This document shows positions 10,816-21,916 of a stretch of 64,000 nucleotides of DNA, in pieces. The notes under the pieces were generated by a model. That model saw only the letters and a list, made by a program, of their open reading frames with translations. It searched no databases and had not been told where the DNA came from. Each line of letters begins with the position of its first letter. The stretch's first letter is position 1. Both the position numbers and the translations under genes were made by a program. Source of the stretch: Circinella minor (lineage: Eukaryota; Mucoromycota; Mucoromycetes; Mucorales; Lichtheimiaceae); NCBI GenBank assembly GCA_016758965.1, contig JAEPRB010000008.1, positions 186,001-250,000 of the forward strand. The letters are read 5' to 3'.

Positions 10816-11265
10816 AATCTCTATAGTATAGTAAAAAAAAAAGGGTATTAATCTTTATATAGAAGATTCTTGTAAAATATTAAATTGTTTTTAATATCAT
10901 TTTTTTATGTATATAAATAAAATCAAATAGCATACTTTACTGTTGTATCTTATAAGAGGAATATTTTAGAACTATATACATCATTAATCTAAAATAACAA
11001 CATGATATATATATATACCACACTACTATCAATCACTTTTCAGAATATTCAAAAGAGAATTATTAATGTTACATATGTATATATAATAATAAAAAGTTTA
11101 GTTTATTATAAAAAAAGAAATGGTAGTAAAAAAAAAAAAATAGAGAAAGCATGCATATAAACAAAACAGAAATAATTGGCACATATATAAAAATTACTCA
11201 GCATAAAAGGCATATGTAGTAGCAATGTAATATCAGGATATTTTTATATTTGACTAAACCTAAAT
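10816..11265. other. Convergent intergenic spacer
   Basis: Spacer between the 3' ends of NmrA-like gene 2 and FAD monooxygenase A. AT-rich with short AT repeats; it probably holds both transcript ends. Nothing else seen. Confidence 0.6.
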
Positions 11266-13957
11266 CTAACTGTTGAGAAATTCAAAGGCTTGGTCGATAT
11301 CATTCGGTGATCGCACTAGGCTACTATAAGCGACATATAGATCAGGTCGTACAATTACAATAGCGGCTGGTGTTTCGGGTTTTTCCCACATGTATTTATC
11401 TAAACCTGTTCGTTGCGTTATTGAATTTTGTATATTCCATTGTTCTTCTACCCAAAATGTGTTTTCCACATTTTTCTTTGTCTTGCTAAGATTGATTGTT
11501 TTTTTAGCAGTTACATATTTAGGTATTTTACATTGAGTGGCATGGACTGCTGATTCGACAATAATTGGTCGAACAACTGTTGAAGATCTATAATTGACTT
11601 GGTACTTATTCCAAAAATCTTTGGTCCATTCACACGGCGCTTGGCTGACAGGTCGAGTAGATATCCAAATAACGGAATACTGAGTAATCTCACTTTGCAA
11701 TATATCATGCAGTGTTTTACGTTCAAGACCTTGATTGTTAATTATTCGTTTGCGTAGAATCGTTGTTTCACGCATAAATTCACCAGGAATTATAAAATTT
11801 TTGGTGGATTCTTGGTGAAGTAAAATGGATTCTCTGGGAATTTTTGTATTGAGCTAAAGTGGGTAACAACATACATATAATGTTGAAAGAATAAAATTAA
11901 TCGACATTATATCACAGCTACTGAACAAATTGTAATAAAATTATGATATTACATTACCTGCATAATTGAAGTCACGATGCGCTTTATCAAAAAATCAAAC
12001 GATAACAGAAGAGGAGAAAGGAACGCTAAAGTTTGTTTTATCAAAATAAAAATATAGTAAAATGAGTTACATGATATCAAATAAATGTTTAGTTACATAC
12101 AAGTGTAAAAAATTTTCAATTCTTACCGACAAGATTGCTAAACATTACACTTGTCTTGGTGCCAGAACTTGTGCCTTTCATTGTCAGATCAACAATTGGT
12201 TCACGCTATACATATAATATTTTTACCAACATACATAACGCTGTCTTTATTAATAATATACATTATTTACGGTAGAATGTATTATTTAGAATGCTGATTT
12301 CATAATAATTTACCTCGTCAGTATAAGAGTCCAAAAGCGTTTCAGAACTCTTCGCAATGCCCTTCAATACTAATGATAGCTTCCAAGAAAGATTATCGGC
12401 TATACATTTTATAAAGTTACAGGGTTACAAATAATAATTAGACTTTGGAGTTGGGAAAAGAAGAAAAGTCATGCTTATTATTTTATCTTACCATCTTGAA
12501 GACCGAGATTGAGACCTTGACCTCCAAAAGGAGAATGACAATGAGCAGAATCTAAACATATAGGAAATATAGAATATAGCATTTGTATATGTATATATAT
12601 ATAGAAAGAGATAGAGAGGGGGGGATTTTAATGATAATTTCCAAAATGCAACCAATTCAGTTACTTTTATATTCATTTATCTTTAACAGCATACCTCCAA
12701 CTAAGAATGCGCGACTACGACGAAATCCATTGGCTTTACGTCCATTAATACGGAAAATGGAAAGATGGCGGGTTGACTGAATTTTAAGGTCTAAAGGATG
12801 CATTGCATCACTCATCAAACTTTGAACTTGTTCAACGGATATGTTTTTGTCGTTATGATCAATACCATGTGTTGGATCTGTCGTTGTTTTACCAGTCTCC
12901 ACTTCATATTTACTGAGTGTGCACAGAAAACGATAATAAAAGACGCCTTTTACGGTTGTCTCTTCTTCTACTGGAATAAAACCACCTATACCTATAACGT
13001 ACCCAATAATAAAAGCAGTGTATGTTTATTAATAAATGTAAACTATTACAACTATTAAAAAAACTGGACATTATAAACATGCTAAAAGAATAAAACATGT
13101 AAAACATAATAAAAAATACCTTTGGCATTAATAAAAATAGTTCCTCGTGTACGTGGTATTTGATGAGCATCTTTTCCTTCAATCGAAACGTCACCGATAG
13201 CAAAGCGAGTAGATATTGAATATCCATCATATGTCCAACTGGGATCCAATTTACGTACAGCAGAATGAGTTCCATCAGCACCAACAATATAATTTGCATG
13301 AATTGTTTCTTCTTCTCCACTATATAAATCCTGAACTACTGCCTCGACTCCATCTTTATTTTGCTTGTACGAAACAAGTTTTGTATGTCTATCAATCCTA
13401 TCTTCATCCAATAGTTTAGCAAATATTTTTTCTGTTTCGCGTTGTGCAATACTTGTAATTTGTGGAAAACTTGTATCACCGTCAATGTTCATTTGACCAC
13501 GCTGATATATTAAATTAATACAGTATATATGACTTTTAATTTTTTTTTTAAAAACAAAAGAGCTGTCATTATTGTGATAGATATACTTACGAATTTTCCA
13601 TTTGCAAAAATTTGTGTACCTTGTAGAATTTGAGAATTCTGTAAAATATAATGGGCAAGTTTTTGATTTTGAAGAATTTCCATGGTTCTTGCAGTTAGCG
13701 AAGTGGCTCTTGTTTCATCAGTTGCTTCTTCTTTGATATCAACTATACGAAATGTATGCCCATTTGCTTTCATCTATATTAAATATTAGATATAAATTGT
13801 CAACCACAAAATAACATTCATTATCCTAATCGTGCTAAATAAAAGATATAACCATATAAATTTGCAAATTATTACTTACCCGCAGAGCAAAATATAAACC
13901 AACCGGTCCAGCACCAATAATTAGGATATCAACTTTTTTAACATCATCAGTCGTCAT
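11266..13957 (-). CDS. Group A FAD monooxygenase A (phenol hydroxylase-like), 604 aa, 9 exons
   Basis: Flavin-dependent aromatic hydroxylase: NAD(P)H and O2 with a phenolic substrate, probably cytosolic. Exons: 13957-13880, 13773-13591, 13501-13120, 12985-12695, 12551-12492, 12399-12314, 12205-12127, 12025-11958 and 11853-11266, closing to 604 aa. The N-terminal FAD motif ILIIGAGPVGL is in exon 1. The DG motif is YIVGADGTHSAVRK, and the GD motif (DSAHCHSPFGGQGLNLGLQD) follows in exon 5. The C-terminal thioredoxin-like domain ends AAIVIVRPDLYVAYSSLVRS, typical of aromatic-ring hydroxylases. A minus-strand TATATAA lies at 14059-14053 and TGAGTCA at 14111-14117, upstream of the ATG. It is the first of three tandem paralogues; the actual substrate is unknown. 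Confidence 0.93.
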
Positions 13958-14684
13958 CTTTTTTTTTTCGCTCTCTTTTTTATTTCTTGTAGCAATAGAG
14001 AGAAGATATATGTATAGATTATAAAAAATCAAAAGTGAGAACAACATAAGCCTTATATAGAAATATACACCCCTATTTTTTTTCACCCTATCCTAAAAAT
14101 AAGAATAGCATGAGTCAAAACCAAACGAAAATGTATGTGTCATATCTAATCTTTTTTTTTATTATGCGACAAAATTCGTGTTTTTAGTAAAATTTACTTA
14201 ATGAAGCCAATTTAAAGAAATCCGAATTTTTCCTTAATAATCATTTTTGATGAACTATAATTTTTAGCTGACAATTTTCAACATGAGTATAATATCAAAG
14301 TAGGATAACTTTTCTCCTTGATGACTGGGCAGGGCAAACAAATACGTATGTCACAAGCTCAATATGTAATTGACGAAGTCTTCTTCTGTATATAATATTT
14401 TTATAATAATTACGAAAGTTCACAGCCACACATCACATTTTTTACCCCGAATAATTAAAGAAGAAGCATGATATTACTAAGTCACTATCTTAAATTTTCT
14501 ACATACCATAATTACGAAGCCACTGGTCAAAAGTAATTCTATTACACATACGTACGTATTAAATTATAATTCTTTATTCTTATCTATAACTCATTAACGC
14601 ACGGTTACAAACCAGACTAAAAAAAAGTACAATGGCTATCGATAGCACATATATATCATAATAACCTACTTTTTACAAGCACCA
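13958..14684. other. Intergenic region with promoter of FAD monooxygenase A
   Basis: Spacer between tandem monooxygenases A and B. It carries a TATATAA box (minus strand) about 100 bp before the ATG of A and TGAGTCA at 14111-14117. The rest is AT-rich with no gene seen. Confidence 0.6.
14111..14117. promoter_or_regulatory. AP-1/Gcn4-type TGAGTCA site upstream of monooxygenase A
   Basis: Exact TGAGTCA, the core for fungal bZIP factors of the Gcn4/AP-1 type, 154 bp upstream of the start codon. An identical site followed by the same AAA lies 146 bp upstream of monooxygenase B, which raises it above chance for a 7-mer. Confidence 0.4.
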
Positions 14685-17169
14685 TTATTTTTTGCTAATT
14701 AAATAACTACCAAGAAACTCGAATGCTTGATCCATATCACCAGCAGATCGAACTAACCCAGTATAAGCAACGTATAAATCGGGCCGCACAATTACAATAG
14801 CAGCTGGAGGTTCCGATTTATTCCACATGTATTTATCCAATCCCACTCGTTTCGAAATTGAATTCTGTACATCCCATTGCTCTTCTGTCCAAAACACGTG
14901 CTCTATATCATTCTTGTTATTATTTACATTCTTACAAACATATATAGGTGCTTTACACTGTGTTGCATGAACTGTTGATTCAATAATAATAGGCCGTACT
15001 GCGGCAGCATTGTTTTTCTTTGGTGATCCAAAGTGTGTAAAATATTTACACCAAAATTCTCGAGTCCACTCACATGGATCAAACCTACTGGGTCGCGTTG
15101 CTATCCATATAACTGAATGCTGACAACCTTCTTGCTGTAGTATTGTATGCAATGCTTGGCGTTCAATATGTTGATTATTGATAATCCGTTTACGAAGAGC
15201 GACCGTTTCGGGCATAAAATCACCAGGTTCTATTGAAAGTTTGTCGTGGGGAGAAAGACCTTGAAATAATAAAGGGGATTCCTTTGGAATTTGCGTATGT
15301 AACTAATTATATAATAATAACCCAAATAAAATTATTGAACTGTTATTTAGTTTGATAATATGGATAAAATATTAAGAAATTTCAATTGATACCTGCATCA
15401 TTCTTCTGACAACAGGTCTCATAATAAAACTGAGTGACAATAATAGAGGAGCAAGGTATGCTATTTGTAGTATAAGTGTTAATTAATAACAATCGTCATA
15501 AATGTACGTAGAAAATAAAACATTAATATTTATACCTGCTAGACCACTACGTAGGATCCTCAACCTTGTACTCGATCCCGTTGCTTGCATCAACTTTGCA
15601 ACAATAGGTTCTCGCTGTGAATTTTTTTTTATTAGATTGTTAGGTATTAAAATACTAAAACACCCAAAAGATTCAACTATTACGATTAATATTATTAATT
15701 TACCTCTGCTGCATAAGAGTCCAATACTTTTTCTGGATCAGAAGCAAATCCATTCAGGACTAGTGATAATTTCCATGCAAGATTTCCAGCTGAGTTATAA
15801 TTCAATAATTATGAGTTCATTATTTCTTTTAACCTTTTTCTCCTTTTCCCTTTCTTTTTTATGCTTACCATCCTGCAAACCGAGATTGAGACCTTGTCCA
15901 CCAGCAGGAGAATGACAATGAGCAGCATCTATATACGCAGAAATATATAGCCCAAAAAAAAATACCATTATTATTCATGCTTTATTGCTTTTTATAACCA
16001 ATCATTTATTACCTCCTATCAGGAACGCACAATTTCGACGATAACCATTCGCTTTACGTTCATTAATTCGAAAAACAGAAAGATGTTGAAGTTTTTTTAT
16101 TTTGATTTTTAATGGATGCATTCCTTGATTGACAAGATCTTGTACTTGTTCAAGAGTTATACTATCATTATAATTGATACCATGTGTCACTGCTCTATTT
16201 TTAGCGTCCTCCATTTCAACTTCATATGGACCCAAGTTGACAAAGAATCGATAATAAAATAATCCATTTTCTTGTTCTCCAACAGGTACAAAGCCTCCTA
16301 GAACTTTTTCGTCTTATATTAGTCGGATGGTTTTTTTTTGTTGTGAATATGAGTGAAAGAATTTATTTATTACCATCACCATTAATGAAAACAGATCCAC
16401 GCGTTCTTGATATGATCTCAGCATCTTTTTCTTCGATCGAAACGTCTCCTACTCCAAATCGAGTTGCTATAGAAAATCCATCATATGTCCAGTCTTTTAT
16501 CAATTTACGAACACCTGAATGAGTTCCGTCTGCACCTATGATATATTTTGCATGAATTGTTTTTATTTTTCCAGTATGTAAATCTTTTACTATCGCCTCG
16601 ACACCATACTCTTCATTCCGTTGCTTGTACGAAACAAGTTCTGTATGTCTATTAATCATCTCTTCACCCAGTAATTGAGAAAATATCTTTTCAGTATTAT
16701 GTTGTGCAATACTTGTAACGTGTGGAAAACTAGTGTCACCAGCCATATCAATTTGACCTCGCTTATTTTTTAATTTTTTATTGTTATTATTGTTGTTATT
16801 CATCTGTTATATTACAATATGGTATGAGATAAAAGCAACCATACCTTCTTTCCATTAACTATAAGCTGTGTACCTTGTAATACGAGCGCTTCTTGTAAGA
16901 TATGGTGAGCAAGCTTAAAGTTTTGAAGTGTTTCCATAGTTCGTGCTGTCAATGAAACAGCCCTCATTTCATATGTTGGTTCTTCTTTAATATCAGCGAT
17001 ATAAAAAGTGTGATTATTTGCTTTCATCTATTATATAATATATTCTTTAAAGTGTTAATATTTTAAGTATATGTGATTTGATATTGTTTACTTTTACCCT
17101 TAATGCAAATAATAAACCAACGGGTCCTGCACCTGAGATGAACACATCTACTTTTTGGGTATCATCCAT
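14685..17169 (-). CDS. Group A FAD monooxygenase B (phenol hydroxylase-like), 612 aa, 9 exons
   Basis: Second tandem paralogue. Exons: 17169-17098, 17027-16845, 16761-16374, 16297-16013, 15928-15869, 15789-15704, 15614-15536, 15460-15393 and 15302-14685, closing to 612 aa. All eight introns fall at the same places and phases as in A and C. Exons 2, 5, 6, 7 and 8 match A in length exactly (183, 60, 86, 79 and 68 nt). FAD motif FISGAGPVGLLFAL, DG motif YIIGADGTHSGVRK, GD motif DAAHCHSPAGGQGLNLGLQD and C-terminal AAIVIVRPDLYVAYTGLVRS are all intact, so a functional enzyme is expected. The substrate is unknown. Confidence 0.93.
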
Positions 17170-17842
17170 TCTTGTTCTTATTCTTATTATTGTTACTATA
17201 AGATATAGAGCTTGATAAGGTCAAGAAGTTAAATGATATTACCAACTTTATTTTTTCATATATTTTGGAAAAGAAATAATCTAAGTATTCAAGGACCCTT
17301 TTTTAAAAAAAAAATGAGTCAAAAAGAAAAAAAGAAAAAATATTTTTTTATGCACAAAAACGAGATTGTAACAATTTTTCCCGAATAGGTCCATTATTTG
17401 AATCAGGTGTGTGGCGGTGCAAAAAAAAAAAGAAAAGCTAAAATTAGATGGGTTTTTAGTTACACAGAGTTGAAAAAATAAGCGAAGATCAAGTAGAATA
17501 AAAAAGCGGGATTTTCATTGATGCAGAAAATTGTATAAACATTCTTAACTGTTGAGAAATATATTTTTTTGTTCAGTTAGTATATAGAGTCTGACATAAT
17601 TCCCATCGCTTTTTTATACAATTAAAAAAATAAAGATTACCAAGAAGACCACGCTTCGTGATTTGCTTTTCATTAATAAAACCACGCTCCTTGAAAATCA
17701 ATTCCCCATAATTTATGAATAATCAATACAACTATATTCAGTACCAAAAAATCAAATAAAATATTATATAAGTCTTATCTATTATTATAATTCAATGTAA
17801 ATATAAAGTTTCTATTGTTTATATAATGAATAACTAATTATA
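17170..17842. other. Intergenic region with promoter of FAD monooxygenase B
   Basis: AT-rich spacer between monooxygenases B and C with A and T homopolymers. It carries TGAGTCA at 17315-17321. No gene or RNA is seen. Confidence 0.6.
17315..17321. promoter_or_regulatory. AP-1/Gcn4-type TGAGTCA site upstream of monooxygenase B
   Basis: Exact TGAGTCA 146 bp before the start codon at 17169, matching the site and distance before monooxygenase A. Monooxygenase C has no exact copy at the matching distance. Confidence 0.4.
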
Positions 17843-20477
17843 CTAGTTTTTAAATTGAAAAGCAAGAAAGTCAATAGCTAAATCAATTTCACTTGATGAA
17901 TGTACCAATCCACTATATGCTACATAAAGATCAGGTCTTAAAATTACAATAGCTGCAGGTGGTACCCCATCCTTATTGTTTTCAATAACTTTATCCAACC
18001 CAACACGATTTGAAACCGACTTTGGTTCATCACAATGATCTTCTAACCAAAATGAATTTTCGTAATAGTCTTGGTAAGTAACATAGTTGGGTAGCTTATG
18101 CTTCCTTGTATGATGTGCAGACTCGATAATTAAAGATTTGACGACTGATGTTGTCGTACCAAAGGTATTATTGAATTTTATCCAAAAATCCTTGGTCAAA
18201 TCCGATGCAGGGTATCGAGAAGCTCGACTAGAGATCCACATAATAGTGTATTGTGACAATGGATTTTGTAACAGATGATGTAATGTAATATGTTCAATAT
18301 CATCTTTGATAAGTCGTTTACGTAGAGGAATTGTTTCTCGGAGAAATTCACCTGGCTCAATAAGGCCTGTTGCAGAAACAGTAGTAGTAGTGGATTGAAA
18401 TAATATTGGAGAATTTTTGGGAATCCTGGTATTGAGCTATTTATAATAAATGTAATTACATAAACATTATTAAAAGAGAAAAAAGAGTCTTTATAAATAC
18501 TCTGTTCATATAAGCTATTGCAACGAATATTTACCTGCATCAATGAAGAGTAAATTGGTTTTGTGATCCTTGGAAATGATAATACATAAGGTAAGATGAA
18601 TTTACCTATAATTGCTATTTATAATTATATAACATGTAATACAATAGCACAAAGAATAATAAGAATGGTAATCATTAGTTGATCAGAAGCTCAAACTGTA
18701 TGTATCAAGGGTTCAAAAAAAACCACTGCTATAATATTTGAAATATTTTTAACTTACATAATATGACGCCACTTCCAAACATATATTTACTGGCGACACC
18801 CGTGGCTTTCATTGTAGCTGCGTCGATGGGTTCTCGCTAAAGTATTATATACACATAGATAATGAATTAGACATGAGGTAGTTCTTTTGAAATAATGAAT
18901 AACACGCGTATAGAGCATTACCTCCAAATTATATGAGTCCAGTAGTTTTTCAGGATCAGATGATGAACCATTAAGCACCATTGATAACTTCCAAGAAAGA
19001 TTATCAGCTAAACATATATATATATATAACAGTATATTCAATTAATATTTATTTTAAAATACTCTTATTGATAGATATATTGGAAGTTAGTCTTCTTTCT
19101 TCTTACCATCTTGCAAACCAAGATTCATTCCTTGACCACCAGCCGGAGAATGACAATGTGCTGCGTCTATAAATTAAATTACATAACAATATGTTAGACT
19201 CTAATAATTATAAAATTAATTATAAAATACACAAAAATACATATAAGTAGATACCTCCAATCACAAATGCACTGTTTCGTCGAAATCCATTCGCTTTACG
19301 TTCATTGATGTGAAAAATACCAAGATCCTGGGGTTCTGTAATCTTGATTTCAAGTGGAGCAGCTCTGATATTAATAAGTTTTTGTAATTCTTCAAGTGTA
19401 AGGGTGCTATCATGATTGATGCCATGAGTAGATTTTTTTTCGTGTGTCACTTCATATGGACCAAGGTTACCAAAAACACGATACAAGTGCTTATTTTGGT
19501 CATCCGTTCCAAGGGGAATACCTCCAACAATACCTGGATCAAAATCATTATTTATTACATAAAAATAAAACATATGGAAGACAGAATGGATTAAATGTAT
19601 AAACTTACCATCAGAATGCAAAAATATATTTGCACGGAAAGGGTCCAGATTTTCAATGTCTTTTCCGGAAAGGTATACATCACCAACTGCAAACTTTGTA
19701 CCAACAGAATACCCTTCGTATGTCCAAGTTGGATCCAATTTACGTACTGCAGAATGAGTTCCATCAGCACCAATAATATAACGAGCGTGGACTACTTCCT
19801 CTTTTCCAGTATGTAAATCCTTGATTAAAGCCTCTACGCCTTCTTTCTCTTGCTTATAAGAAACTAGTTGAGTATGCCAGGTAATGTTCTCATAACCAAG
19901 TTCATCAATAAATCCATTTTCAGTTTCAGACTGTGGAATGCATGTAAGATATGGGTAAACAGTATCGCCTTCCATGCTCATTTCAGCAACCTAATTATAA
20001 TAAAGTATATACCATTCAGTATTATTTTTATCATCAATTAAGGCTCTTCAACGTAATAGTAACAAAAGAAAGTAATACTAACCAATTCTCCTTTTAACAT
20101 TATTCTGGTACCTTGAACTACAAAAGCTCTTTTTAACATAGTATTTACAAGTTTACGATGTTGAAGCGTTTCTAACGTTCGAGGATGAACACCGAGTGCT
20201 CTTGTTTCAGTGGTAGCACTTTCTCTTGCTTCAACAATTTTGAAAGTATGACCCATAGCAGCCATCTATAAATATATTTATTTATTAGCTCTCTTTCTTT
20301 TTGATTGTTGTCATAATAATTTACATGCACGTCATTTTACACATAAATGAGACATATATAACAAAAATAATATTAATAATAATCAAACTGATGTTTTACC
20401 CGTAAAGCAAAATACAAGCCAGTAGGACCAGCACCAGAAATGAGTACATCCACTTTTTCAATAATATTATTGACCAT
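17843..20477 (-). CDS. Group A FAD monooxygenase C (phenol hydroxylase-like), 603 aa, 9 exons
   Basis: Third tandem paralogue. Exons: 20477-20400, 20265-20083, 19990-19609, 19533-19255, 19166-19107, 19007-18922, 18836-18758, 18605-18535 and 18436-17843, closing to 603 aa. FAD motif VLISGAGPTGLYFAL, DG motif YIIGADGTHSAVRK, GD motif DAAHCHSPAGGQGMNLGLQD and C-terminal AAIVILRPDLYVAYSGLVHS are intact. It is the most divergent of the three in exons 2 and 3 (for example a longer stretch of changes around the substrate-facing region). This suggests a different substrate preference, which is inference only. Confidence 0.93.
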
Positions 20478-21916
20478 TACTTGTTATTGTGAGATTAGAA
20501 AAAGAAATTAGTTGAATTTAATTGATATGTGAAGAAGAAGAAAAAAATTGCTTATAAAATTGTTTGTTTATATAATTTCATACACGCAGATCAAAAAAAG
20601 GTCCCCCCCCCCTTTTAGACTATTATGTAAAAAGCTCGGCGATTGAGTAGCCGAGGATTTTTACTTTTAAGGCAAATAAGCTCAGCGAATTAAATTTTTT
20701 AGACTAATATTTTCATTACGGGTCAATGTCCGCCCGTAGTAAAAGTTGATGTCTGATCAAAAAATGTACTGCGCATTACGGACAAACAAATCCAATCGAT
20801 ACATAAAAAGAAACAACCAAGTTCTCCGTAGTTACAATATATTAGCTACTTTTATTAATAACGGTTAAATTGTTTTTTATCCACTCCATCAAACTTGGGC
20901 CCTTGTATTGCTATGATTATCATCTGGCAATAACGGTATAAGTAAATAGTGATTTTTTATTATCATGCACTGCTTGGATAGAAAACAAGCATTACCACAT
21001 GTCCAGCTAGTACAATACGTATCTTTTACATTCCGAAAATGACTCACAACAAGATGTGTCATTGCGATATTCATCCTCCAGAAATCCAAATTATGTTTTC
21101 TACTCAATTTCTTTTTTCGTTATTGTCTTAATAATTTTTACCTTATGTGATACACAGATAAAACTATAAAAAAAAGGCTGTTTTAAATAATGAGGTAAAA
21201 CAAAATACTGATATATCACAAAAGAAAAACAGATTTATTATGTCTTGAACAAAGAAACCTTTTTGAACTCGTGATGACCTTGTTTCAACCAAGCCCTAAT
21301 TATTATTTTGTCATATCATCATATAAATTATGACCTTTATTCTTCGTCATCTTTTTTTTTTGCGGGGGTGATAGATCATACTTATTGTATTAATAACAAA
21401 AAATGTTCTATACAAAGCATTTCTTCAATTGATATGGCTACTACTATTACTATTTTTGATTATTTCTTATACCTTCTAGAAATAGAAAAAAGAAAATGAT
21501 GGCAAAAATAAACTGATTATAAATGTGAATGCTTTTATCTCTTGGGAGTTTTCTACTGTGTACATAGGTTACACATCTAATGTTGATTATATCGATAAAA
21601 GTAAGATATAGAAATAAGAGAACAGATTTAAATGATCGACACAGAATAAAAAAAAGAGCGTTTCTTTTTATGGGTTTGATCAGAAAACGCTATTATCTGC
21701 TCCATCAACTCGGCGAACGACCCGGACTCTGATATTTTTTAAACATCCCCATATTTTTTTTTTTTGAATCAGATAGGTTTTATTGTCGTCATTTTATTAA
21801 TACAACTTGTAAATATTATGTAAGTAAAAAGAAATATGTATAGAATCATGCAATTTTTTTTTCTCTAAAAAGAGAAAGAATGTATAAATATGTACAAAAA
21901 GCAATTATACTACTAA
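20478..21916. other. 1.4 kb intergenic region between the monooxygenase cluster and MutY
   Basis: Holds the promoter of monooxygenase C, then AT-rich DNA with scattered GC islands. These include CTCGGC/GCCGAG as a 6-bp inverted repeat at 20635-20655, a C10 tract near 20603, TTACGGG/CCCGTAG near 20716-20739 and CTCGGCGA at about 21708. A minus-strand frame at 20889-21107 has no support as a gene. Nothing here is clearly coding. Confidence 0.5.
20635..20655. repeat. Short GC-rich inverted repeat
   Basis: CTCGGC at 20635-20640 and GCCGAG at 20650-20655 form a perfect 6-bp stem with a 9-nt loop, in otherwise AT-rich DNA about 160 bp upstream of monooxygenase C. Confidence 0.5.
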
